Below are positions 14,880 through 22,174 of a DNA stretch of 46,669 nt, one piece after another (the stretch's first letter is position 1; each line of letters begins with the position of its first letter). The position numbers were made by a program, and so were the translations under genes. Source of the stretch: Burkholderiales bacterium. Its GTDB lineage: Bacteria; Pseudomonadota; Gammaproteobacteria; Burkholderiales; Burkholderiaceae_C. The notes under the pieces were generated by a model. The model ran no database searches. It was not told the origin of the DNA and saw only the letters and a list, made by a program, of their open reading frames with translations. The stretch is from NCBI GenBank assembly GCA_025360385.1, contig JANYCG010000073.1, positions 1 to 46,669 of the forward strand. The letters are read 5' to 3'.

Positions 14880-17402
14880 TCAGTTGAACGTGTATTTGAG
14901 CGCGACTGACATCGACCGTGGTGCACCGGGGGCGTAAAAGCTTGATTGCGGCGAAGCGCCGGTGCCAAACGGATCCGAGTTGACGGCTCCGCTCGCGCTG
15001 AACCCGTTGACGCCCAGTTGTGCGGCCGTGTTGTAACGCAGGTCAAACAGATTGTTGATTTGCGCACTTAACCTGAGTTTGGGCATGGGCCGCCAGTCAG
15101 CCCCCAGGTTGAAAACAGCGTAGCCGGCGCTTGACCCTGGCCCCTGGTAAAACACCCCGTCCGCCACATGGCCATTGTTTTCGTTGCCGCGCGCCAACGC
15201 GCCCGACACGGCAACCATGTTGACGTTCAGAGCAAAGCGGGGCGACACCGCGACATAGGCCGACAGCTTCAGCATCTGCTGCGGAATCAGGGGGATTCGA
15301 TCCCCCGGTGAAATGTTGATCACGCCAGCCGCGCCGGGGTTGCCGGCCTGGGCCTGGTCATTGCTGCTGTTGCCCGTGCCGTTGACGACCTCAGGGCTTT
15401 GGTAAGTGGCGTCCAGCAGCGTGTACTGCGCACCCAGCGTGAACCCGCCAAGCTGGCCACTCAGGCCCGCTTCAAGACCTTGTCGGCGGGTTTTGCCAAA
15501 GTTTTTGAAGTAGCCGAAACCGGACTGGTTGTCAGCCACAAACAGGATGTCGTCCTGGTTTTCAGCGCGAAACACCCCCAAGCTCCATTGCAGGCTCGGG
15601 TTCACGTTGCCGCGCACGCCCAACTCCACCGTTCGGGTCACCACTTGATTGAGCGGGGGGTCGCCCGCCATGGCGTTGGGCAGGCGGCACGGCTGCGCCG
15701 GGTTGGCGCAACCCAGTTCAACGGCGGTCGGCGCCCGGCTACCTTCGCTGTAACCTAAGTAAGTGTTCAGGGTTTTGGCCGGGCTCCAAGTGATGCCCAA
15801 CGCCGGGTTGAACCGCGCAAAAGCATGGCTGGCAGTCAGGGTGGCGGGGTCGTTGTCGGCGCGGATCAGATCGCGGTTGCTCACTCTTGTGTCATTGAAC
15901 CGGCCCGCCACACTCAAGTGCAGGGCGTCGCTCAAGGCCAGCGTGTCGCTGCCAAACACGCTCCAAGTCGTCGCCGCTGATGCCAGTTCAACCCGATTGT
16001 CAAAGGGCAACACATTGCCGTTGGCATCGGTGACGCTGCCCCCGGTGACGCCGTCGCCAAACGCGCCGACACCCGTTACGCTGCGGTCTGGCCTTAAAAA
16101 GCCCAGCTCAGTGCTCTGGCTAAACCGCACCTGGCTCGCGTCATATCCGGCCCCAAGCAAAAGCTGATTGCGCAAGCCGGCCAGGTCGTTCAGCCAGGTC
16201 AGCTGCCCGGACAAGCCATGGTTTTTTTGCGCGGTGCTGCTGCGGTTAATCAGGCCCGTGCACTGCGCAGCAGGCATGGCGTTTTGCACCACTTGGGCCA
16301 GGCAACTCCAAAACGGGAACGGCGAGTTGCCGATGTTGGCACCACTGCCGGGGAAGCCACCCATGCCTGCTGCGACCAGCGCCGCCTGGTCCGTGGCGGT
16401 GGGCTGGTAAATGCTGTTGCCAAGGGCATCAGCGTTGATGTCGCCGTTAAGCGTCGTAGTGTTGATCTGACGGTAATACAGGTTGCCGGACAACAGCAGG
16501 CTGTCGTTCAGCGAATGGCTTGCAGCCAGGCTCAAAAGCGTGGACTGGTTGCGGGTTTCATCCGGTTTGGTGTAAACACTGGCGTAGTCCCGCGCCAGCA
16601 AAGACTGCTCTTGCAAGCCATTGCCGGTGAGCTGGTTGTCGGCATGGGCCAGCGTCAGCTTCAGGTCGGTCTTGCCATCGCGCCAGCCCAGTTTGCCAAA
16701 AAACTGGCGCACGTCCGACGGTGAACTGTCGCGCCAGCCGCGTTCGCCAAACAGGTTGGTGGTGACGTACCAGTCCAGCCCCAGGTCGTTGAAACCGCCG
16801 TGCTCAAACTCGACGGTGCGGCGCTGGTGGCTGCCCAATGTGAATTGCAGCGAAGTGCCGGGGTCGCGTCGCCCGTCTTTGGTCTGGACTGACAAGGCCC
16901 CGCCCAGCGTGTTCAAGCCGAACAACGGGTTGGAGCCGGGCATCAAAGTCAGCGTCGAGATCGCGGCGCGCGGAATCAAATCCCAACCCACGACGTCGCC
17001 AAAGGGCTGGTTCATGCGCACGCCATCCACATAGACCGACAGCCCTTGCGGCGTTCCCAGCAAGGGCGAGGCGGTGTAGCCCCGGTAACTGATGTCCATT
17101 TGGTAAGGGTTGCCCTGCATGTCGTTGACATGCACACTGCCCAGGGCGCGGTTCATGAAGTCACCCAGGTCCAGCGCACCGCTGCGCTCAATGTCACGGC
17201 TTTTTGCGCTTTGTGCGGGTGCGGCGATTTCATGCAAGGGCTGCCCGATGCCGGGCAAGGGCGAAGTGCCGATAACCTCAATCGCTGGCAGTGAATTTTC
17301 TTGCTGCGCCTGCGCGGTCGCCGACACCAACAGGGCAGCTGCGAGCAGGATAAATTTGGATCGACGGGAAGCGGCTGCGCTGGGTTGTGGCAATGCGTGC
17401 AT
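14880..17402 (-). CDS. TonB-dependent outer membrane receptor
   Basis: An 840-residue outer-membrane receptor with signal peptide (ending in S-A-T-A-Q-A-Q), a TonB-box-like E-V-I-G-T-S-P near residue 42, a plug domain (with Y-R-G-Y, G-L-S-V-Y-V-D-G-V-R-M-N-Q-P-F-G-D-V and the G-L-N-T-L-G-G-A motif), then a beta-barrel ending in V-A-L-K-Y-T-F-N with terminal aromatic-x-Asn. Such receptors import scarce metal complexes, vitamins or sugars using the proton gradient through TonB-ExbB-ExbD. It diverges from an ExbB/ExbD-like operon across a 183-base region carrying the shared palindrome. Its position beside a lanthanide-type quinoprotein system makes a metal or metallophore receptor like LutH/LanA a reasonable guess. 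The ligand is not proven. Confidence 0.93.
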   Translation of the reverse strand: MHALPQPSAAASRRSKFILLAAALLVSATAQAQQENSLPAIEVIGTSPLPGIGQPLHEIAAPAQSAKSRDIERSGALDLGDFMNRALGSVHVNDMQGNPYQMDISYRGYTASPLLGTPQGLSVYVDGVRMNQPFGDVVGWDLIPRAAISTLTLMPGSNPLFGLNTLGGALSVQTKDGRRDPGTSLQFTLGSHQRRTVEFEHGGFNDLGLDWYVTTNLFGERGWRDSSPSDVRQFFGKLGWRDGKTDLKLTLAHADNQLTGNGLQEQSLLARDYASVYTKPDETRNQSTLLSLAASHSLNDSLLLSGNLYYRQINTTTLNGDINADALGNSIYQPTATDQAALVAAGMGGFPGSGANIGNSPFPFWSCLAQVVQNAMPAAQCTGLINRSSTAQKNHGLSGQLTWLNDLAGLRNQLLLGAGYDASQVRFSQSTELGFLRPDRSVTGVGAFGDGVTGGSVTDANGNVLPFDNRVELASAATTWSVFGSDTLALSDALHLSVAGRFNDTRVSNRDLIRADNDPATLTASHAFARFNPALGITWSPAKTLNTYLGYSEGSRAPTAVELGCANPAQPCRLPNAMAGDPPLNQVVTRTVELGVRGNVNPSLQWSLGVFRAENQDDILFVADNQSGFGYFKNFGKTRRQGLEAGLSGQLGGFTLGAQYTLLDATYQSPEVVNGTGNSSNDQAQAGNPGAAGVINISPGDRIPLIPQQMLKLSAYVAVSPRFALNVNMVAVSGALARGNENNGHVADGVFYQGPGSSAGYAVFNLGADWRPMPKLRLSAQINNLFDLRYNTAAQLGVNGFSASGAVNSDPFGTGASPQSSFYAPGAPRSMSVALKYTFN

Positions 17403-17510
17403 TCAGCAGTTTTCTTTGGGTCGCAGGATCGGCGCGTGTGCCAATTAAGCTGGCGCGTCACGGATGGGCTGAACGGTAGCGCACAATTTTCTCCCTTGGC
17501 TTTTACCTCG

Positions 17511-17528
17511 CCTAGGCTTAACCCTAGG
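17511..17528. promoter_or_regulatory. Shared palindromic operator, site 1 (divergent promoter)
   Basis: CCTAGGCTTAACCCTAGG sits between the divergent receptor and ExbB-like genes, 108 bases from the first start codon and about 57 from the second. It differs at one position from the perfect palindrome CTAGGGTTAACCCTAG. Related sites precede the alcohol dehydrogenase and NosR-like genes, which suggests one dimeric regulator for all four directions. Confidence 0.7.
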
Positions 17529-17585
17529 TTGCTGCAAAAAGCGCCGCCTTTTCTCAAAATGAGACGGCGTGGGTACTATGCTTTG

Positions 17586-18350
17586 ATGCGTTCACTCCTG
17601 CCTGACCCGACACCCATGCTGAAAAATCTGGCGCGTATTCGCCTGCCGTCCGTGCGTTCTATGCCTGTCCACAAAGCTGGCCCGCTGATGGTGGAGCCAC
17701 TGTGGCTGGAATGGTTGGCGCTGGGTGGCTTGATGCTGTTTGCCGGCTGGCTGCTGGGGGTGCGCGGGGTCTGGAGTTTGCTGCTGCGGTCTGACCCGAC
17801 TGGCATCACCCTGGTGATCATTTTGGTGTTTTCCTGCGCGACCTTGTGGTGTGGTGCACGCTCGCGCGAATTGCAGCGGCAACGCCTGGCTGTGCAACCG
17901 CAGGAGCCGACACCAAGCGGCAGACCGGAGGCCAATCCGCCAAGCTGGGCGCAAGACTATTGGCGTGAGCTGGCGGCGTCTGGTGATGATGTCGATACGC
18001 CGCTGGACTTGTTGATGGAGCATACCCACGGCCCTCACAACACAGCCTGGTGGGTCAACGGCATTCAGCTCAAGCTGGGGCTGCTGGGCAAAGTGATCGG
18101 GTTTTCGATTCTGGCCTTGAACATTGGCCAACTGCAAAACTTTGACCCGGCGCAATCGCAGGAGTTGCTCAAAAGCCTAACCACCGGCCTGGGTGTGGCG
18201 CTGCTGACCACCATGGTTGGGCTGGTGGGCAACATCCTGCTGGGTTTGCAATTAACCCGGCTGGACCGCTTTGCGGATTTGCTCGTGGCCGACTGCCAGC
18301 GCGCAGGTTTGCAGCAGCGGCGCAAAAACCCGGGACGGACGGAGGCCTGA
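17586..18350 (+). CDS. MotA/TolQ/ExbB-type proton channel protein
   Basis: A 254-residue inner-membrane protein. Two hydrophobic segments lie near residues 38-56 and 65-85. A cytoplasmic stretch with Q-D-Y-W-R-E-L follows, then the paired C-terminal helices of the MotA/TolQ/ExbB domain (G-L-L-G-K-V-I-G-F-S-I-L-A-L and T-T-G-L-G-V-A-L-L-T-T-M-V-G-L-V-G-N). In the family these helices form the stator pentamer around an ExbD/TolR dimer and carry protons. The next gene encodes such a partner and follows with no gap. ATG 17586 is preferred; an ATG at 17559 would add nine residues. Expression is probably driven from the palindrome region shared with the receptor gene. Confidence 0.8.
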   Translation: MRSLLPDPTPMLKNLARIRLPSVRSMPVHKAGPLMVEPLWLEWLALGGLMLFAGWLLGVRGVWSLLLRSDPTGITLVIILVFSCATLWCGARSRELQRQRLAVQPQEPTPSGRPEANPPSWAQDYWRELAASGDDVDTPLDLLMEHTHGPHNTAWWVNGIQLKLGLLGKVIGFSILALNIGQLQNFDPAQSQELLKSLTTGLGVALLTTMVGLVGNILLGLQLTRLDRFADLLVADCQRAGLQQRRKNPGRTEA

Positions 18351-18986
18351 ATGCGTCGCGGCCGTGTCTCGCGCGAACCGGAGGTGGATCCGTTTTACGA
18401 CATGTTGTTCAATATGTTGATCGCCTTTGTGTTCTGCTTTTTGATAGCGCTGCTCGCCATGAACCCCAAGGCCACCAAGGCAGGCGACATCCCCGCCAAG
18501 GCCGAGTACATTCTGACCCTGTCATGGCCTGACCTGGACCCCAATGACATCGACCTGTGGGTGCAGGGCCCCAGTGGTGACGTGGTGTTTTACCGTGCGC
18601 GCGAGGCTGGCTTGATGCATCTGGACCGCGATGACCGGGGCAACTCAAACGACACCATCATGGTCAATGGACGGCCCATTGTGAACCCTCTGAACCAGGA
18701 AGTCGTCACATTGCGCGGCATCGCGCCGGGCGAATACGTGGTCAACGCACATTATTTTGAATCCAAGGAAGTGGCCAGCCAGGACCCGAAGGCAGGGCAG
18801 CCCGTGGAGGTCAACCTGTCAGTGGTCAAAGTCAATCCGCGCGCCGAGGTGGTCTTTTATGGGAAACACGTTCTGAGCGGCCGGGGCGAAGAGGCCACGC
18901 TGGCCCGCTTTACCATCCGCAGCGACGGCACCATCAACGACATCAACACCTTATCAAAACGTTTAGTGGGGAGCACTGTGAAATGA
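18351..18986 (+). CDS. ExbD/TolR-like protein with periplasmic YfaP-like beta domain
   Basis: A 211-residue protein with a short cytoplasmic start and one membrane helix (residues 14-36). The helix entry reads V-D-P-F-Y-D-M-L-F-N-M; Asp17 falls where ExbD/TolR carry the proton-binding Asp. The periplasmic part is not the usual ExbD domain. It has D-P-N-D-I-D-L-W-V-Q-G-P-S-G-D-V-V-F-Y, then D-R-D-D-R-G-N and G-I-A-P-G-E-Y-V-V-N-A-H, like the DUF2135/YfaP beta-sandwich. The start codon abuts the stop of the ExbB-like gene and its own stop overlaps the next start by four bases, so the operon is tightly coupled. It may be a motor that drives something other than TonB. Confidence 0.75.
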   Translation: MRRGRVSREPEVDPFYDMLFNMLIAFVFCFLIALLAMNPKATKAGDIPAKAEYILTLSWPDLDPNDIDLWVQGPSGDVVFYRAREAGLMHLDRDDRGNSNDTIMVNGRPIVNPLNQEVVTLRGIAPGEYVVNAHYFESKEVASQDPKAGQPVEVNLSVVKVNPRAEVVFYGKHVLSGRGEEATLARFTIRSDGTINDINTLSKRLVGSTVK

Positions 18987-19480
18987 GTTTGGCCATCATC
19001 CTGGGTTTTGCGGCCCTTTTGTTCATCACGCTGGTCGCGTTGCTGTGGTCCCATTGGCCGGCCTGGCTCAAGGGGGTGTTGGTGCTCAGCGTGACGGGCC
19101 TGTATTTTTATGGGCACGATGCCATTCATTCCATCTGGGGCATTCCCAGCACCGACGCTTTGCCCGCCAAGTTTGTCATGATGGCGGCCGTGGTGCAGGA
19201 GCCCACCACCAAAACCCCTGGCGTTTTGTACCTGTGGGTCAGCCCTTTGACAGACAACGGGCCAGTGCTGGAGCCGCGCGCCTACAAACTTCCTTACTCG
19301 CGCAAATTGCACACGCAAATTGAGGAGGGCATCAAAAAAGGCCGCGATGGCGTGAGCCAGCTGGGCACGGCCGAGGCCAAAGCCGGTACGGGAAAAGGCT
19401 TGGGCATTTTGCGCCCCGGCAATGACGAGCAGGAGATCAAGATCCGCGATTTGCCCGCGCCGCAGTTGCCGGAGAAATGA
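18983..19480 (+). CDS. Small membrane protein of the ExbB/ExbD-like operon
   Basis: A 165-residue protein of no family I recognise. It has two closely spaced hydrophobic segments (about residues 2-22 and 29-44), then a Y-G-H-D-A-I-H motif. A soluble domain follows with a beta-rich core (A-K-F-V-M-M-A-A-V-V-Q-E and G-V-L-Y-L-W-V-S-P-L) and a charged, Gly-rich C-terminus. Its ATG overlaps the stop of the ExbD-like gene (ATGA), a strong sign of translational coupling. It is likely a structural part of the same complex in the inner membrane, facing the periplasm. Confidence 0.7.
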   Translation: MSLAIILGFAALLFITLVALLWSHWPAWLKGVLVLSVTGLYFYGHDAIHSIWGIPSTDALPAKFVMMAAVVQEPTTKTPGVLYLWVSPLTDNGPVLEPRAYKLPYSRKLHTQIEEGIKKGRDGVSQLGTAEAKAGTGKGLGILRPGNDEQEIKIRDLPAPQLPEK

Positions 19481-19481
19481 C

Positions 19482-20207
19482 ATGAAACGCAGACCGGTTG
19501 GGGTTTTAATGATCATGCCCGCCTTGGCGCTTGTTGCTTCCGTTGGGGGCTGCGGCTCTGGCATTTCTGACAAATCTTTTTTCCCGATCGACCCAGGGCG
19601 CAGCTGGACTTACCGCGTCACCAAAACGCTGGATGAAGCGCTGGAGCCGGAGGTGGAGACGCTGACCCTGACCACGATGGGGAGCCAGACGCTGCAGAGC
19701 GGCCCCGCCATGCGGCGCCACACCGACACAGGTCTGGATTACTGGCTGCGCAGCGACGACACGGGCATCTACCGTGTCGCCAGCCGGGGTGTGCTGGAGG
19801 ATCACCCTACTGCCGACAACCCGCCACGCTTCGTGCTGAAAAAACCCTATTCAGTGGGTACGCAATGGGAGGCAAGCACCGTGGCTTACGTGCTGCAACG
19901 CCGCAACGAAGTGCCCAAAGAAATCCGCTACACGCACAAGCCCGTGATGATGGTCTACCGGATTGACGCGCTGGATCAAAAAGTGGACACCGCTGCAGGC
20001 AAATTTGAAGGCTGTCTGCGTGTTGCGGGCGAAGCCAAGATCAAGCTCTATGTGGATGCCCAGTTTTCGTGGCGCGACATCCCGATGCTGACGACTGAGT
20101 GGTATTGCCCAGGCGCAGGCCTGGTGCGCACTGAGCGCATCGAAAAATCGCCCTCCAAATTCATGGTGGGCGGCAGCGTGACGCTGGATCTGATGCGCCT
20201 TCAATAA
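19482..20207 (+). CDS. Predicted lipoprotein ending the ExbB/ExbD-like operon
   Basis: A 241-residue lipoprotein with signal peptide and lipobox S-V-G-G-C (Cys24). The mature part is beta-rich with repeated Tyr/Trp/Thr, beginning F-F-P-I-D-P-G-R-S-W-T-Y-R-V. This start is typical of periplasmic lipoproteins with an incomplete beta-barrel fold. Two further Cys are present (G-C-L-R and W-Y-C-P-G-A-G-L-V). A GGAG ribosome-binding site lies inside the end of the previous gene, and ATG 19482 fits the signal peptide. The dehydrogenase gene follows after 160 bases with its own palindrome site. It may connect the motor to the outer membrane, but that is a guess. Confidence 0.75.
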   Translation: MKRRPVGVLMIMPALALVASVGGCGSGISDKSFFPIDPGRSWTYRVTKTLDEALEPEVETLTLTTMGSQTLQSGPAMRRHTDTGLDYWLRSDDTGIYRVASRGVLEDHPTADNPPRFVLKKPYSVGTQWEASTVAYVLQRRNEVPKEIRYTHKPVMMVYRIDALDQKVDTAAGKFEGCLRVAGEAKIKLYVDAQFSWRDIPMLTTEWYCPGAGLVRTERIEKSPSKFMVGGSVTLDLMRLQ

Positions 20208-20242
20208 GTTTGAGTGTCGCAATCTGCGATTAGTTGGCTACA

Positions 20243-20260
20243 CCTAGGGCTAACCCGGAT
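20243..20260. promoter_or_regulatory. Shared palindromic operator, site 2 (dehydrogenase promoter)
   Basis: CCTAGGGCTAACCCGGAT shares CTAGG-N2-TAACCC with sites 1 and 3. It lies 107 bases before the dehydrogenase start. A TATGCT at 20282-20287 could be the -10 element, but no good -35 hexamer precedes it. The operator falls where an activator would substitute for the -35, which fits a class II activated promoter. Confidence 0.7.
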
Positions 20261-20367
20261 TTTGTGCAATGTCTCGCGATTTATGCTAGGCATCGCCGGG
20301 GTTGGTCAAGGTCATCTTCCGGAAATGAGTCAAACAAATTTTTAACGCTCACGATAGGAGACGGTAC

Positions 20368-22047
20368 ATGAAAAACTTTTTAACGCCGGTGGTTTTTGGC
20401 CTGGCAGTGGGCCTTGCGTCCAGCGCCGGCGCTCAGAACTGGCCGGTTTATGGCGGCGATTCCGGCAACACCCGGTTCAGCGAATCCAAGCAGATCAACA
20501 CCAGCAACGTCAACAAGCTCAAAGTGCAATGGGCTTTGCAACTGGGCTCCAACCGGTCGCAGGAGTCGACGCCAATTCTGGTTGGCGACACGCTGTTTGT
20601 GACGTCATCCTTCGGCCCTAAAAACACATTTGCGGTGAACGCCAAAACCGGCGATGTCAAGTGGAGCTACCAGCCCGACGTGCCCAAGGGCATCGAACAA
20701 TACGCCTGTTGCGACGTCAACAGCCGCGGTGTGGCCTACAACGACGGCAAAATTTTTGTCGGCCGACTGGACGCACACGTGGTCGCGCTGGATTCCAAAA
20801 GCGGCAAGGAACTTTGGAAGACCCAGATTGTGGATTACACCCAGGGTGCGGTGATCACCTCACCGCCGACCCTGGTCAAGAACTTGGTCATCACCGGTTT
20901 TGGAGGCGGCGAATTTGGTGTCAAGGGCGCGATTGTGGCGCTTGATCAAACCACTGGCAAAGAGGTCTGGCGCACCTCAACTGTGCCTACAGGCAACGAA
21001 CCTGGCGCTGACACCTGGAAGGGTGATTCGGGCAAGCTTGGCGGCGCAGTGGCCTGGCACATCGGTTCCTACGACCCCAAATTGAATCTAGTTTATTACG
21101 GCACCAGCAACCCAGCCCCTTGGTCAGCTTCAGTGCGCGGCAATGACAGCTCGGACATCGGCAAATTCAGCAATCTTTATTCGGCGTCCGTGCTGGCCCT
21201 GAATGCTGACACCGGCAAAATCACCTGGCACTACCAGTTCACACCGCATGACGCCTGGGACTATGACGGCGTCAATGAGCTGGTGTTTGCAGACCTGCCC
21301 GTTGATGGCAAAAAAACCCCGGTGCTGCTGCAGGCCAACCGTAACGGCTTCTTCTACGTGATCGACCGCGCCAACGGCAAGCTGGTCTCCGCCAAGCAAT
21401 ACATTGACGGCGTGAACTGGGCCACCGGCATCGACATGAAAACCGGCACGCCAATTGAGGCGGCAGACAACGCCAAACGTCCGCGCATGGGCAAGAAGGC
21501 CTCCGACATTTGCCCGAACTTGATTGGCGGCAAAAACTGGAACCCCATCAGCTACAGCAAACAAACCGGCCTGGTCTATATTCCAACCAACAACCTGTGC
21601 ATGGACTTGGAAGGCATTCAGGCCGACTACAAACGCGGCGCATTCTTCCTTGGTGTGAACTTTGACCTCGGCAAAGTCGGCCCCGGCGGCCACATGGGTG
21701 GCGTCAAAGCCTGGGATCCAGTGGCTCAAAAACAGGTTTGGTTCAACAAGTTTGAACTGCCTCTGAGCGGTGGCATGTTGACGACTGCAAGCGGCCTTTT
21801 ATTTCATGGTGACATGAAGGGCTGGTTCCATGGCCTCGATGCCAAAACCGGCAAAGAGTTGTGGAAGTTCAATACCGGCTCCGGCATTGGTGCCGCGCCC
21901 ATGACTTACACACTGGACGGCAAACAATACGTGGCCATCGTGTCAGGCCGCACGCAGTCGATCCCAGCGTTTTTTGGCGCCTTGGGTGAGAAGATGGTTG
22001 CTGCCAGCCCTGAAGGCGGCACCTTGTACGTCTTTGCCCTGAATTGA
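20368..22047 (+). CDS. PQQ-dependent alcohol dehydrogenase with lanthanide signature
   Basis: A 559-residue periplasmic quinoprotein with signal peptide (ends G-A-Q) and the eight-bladed propeller seen as repeated A-L-D-x-x-T-G-K-x-x-W units. The vicinal disulfide pair is Cys114-Cys115. Metal and PQQ ligands are visible as Glu183 (G-G-E-F-G-V) and Asn248 (T-S-N-P-A-P-W). The catalytic base is Asp298 in W-D-Y-D, with Asp300 two residues later. Asp at that second position is the mark of lanthanide-dependent XoxF/PedH enzymes; calcium MxaF/PedE enzymes have Ala or Ser. At 559 residues it is shorter than typical XoxF or PedH (about 600), so it is probably a separate clade. The primary substrate cannot be told. 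GGAGA precedes the ATG. Downstream genes give its accessory and transport functions. Confidence 0.93.
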   Translation: MKNFLTPVVFGLAVGLASSAGAQNWPVYGGDSGNTRFSESKQINTSNVNKLKVQWALQLGSNRSQESTPILVGDTLFVTSSFGPKNTFAVNAKTGDVKWSYQPDVPKGIEQYACCDVNSRGVAYNDGKIFVGRLDAHVVALDSKSGKELWKTQIVDYTQGAVITSPPTLVKNLVITGFGGGEFGVKGAIVALDQTTGKEVWRTSTVPTGNEPGADTWKGDSGKLGGAVAWHIGSYDPKLNLVYYGTSNPAPWSASVRGNDSSDIGKFSNLYSASVLALNADTGKITWHYQFTPHDAWDYDGVNELVFADLPVDGKKTPVLLQANRNGFFYVIDRANGKLVSAKQYIDGVNWATGIDMKTGTPIEAADNAKRPRMGKKASDICPNLIGGKNWNPISYSKQTGLVYIPTNNLCMDLEGIQADYKRGAFFLGVNFDLGKVGPGGHMGGVKAWDPVAQKQVWFNKFELPLSGGMLTTASGLLFHGDMKGWFHGLDAKTGKELWKFNTGSGIGAAPMTYTLDGKQYVAIVSGRTQSIPAFFGALGEKMVAASPEGGTLYVFALN

Positions 22048-22060
22048 AGCTAGGGCATTG

Positions 22061-22122
22061 AACCTTCACCCGCAAGCCACTGCGCCTTGAGGCGCAGGCT
22101 TGCGAAGGTGGTTCAGATTTTT
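22061..22122 (+). terminator. Strong hairpin between the dehydrogenase and downstream genes
   Basis: CGCAAG (22071-22076) and TGCGCC (22081-22086) pair with GGCGCA (22091-22096) and CTTGCG (22099-22104). Outer ACC/GGT pairs extend the stem, and five T follow at about 22118. It lies 13 bases after the dehydrogenase stop and 60 before the next start. It may end most transcripts or protect the 3' end of the dehydrogenase mRNA, giving much more enzyme than transporter. Confidence 0.6.
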
Positions 22123-22174
22123 CGCAAACCCGTGCCAACCATCACGGGTTTTTAGTTTGTAGCGGAGAGAATTC

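Noticed and set aside
20368-22047. Naming the dehydrogenase xoxF
   Set aside because: Length and overall pattern do not fit XoxF; only the metal signature is shared.
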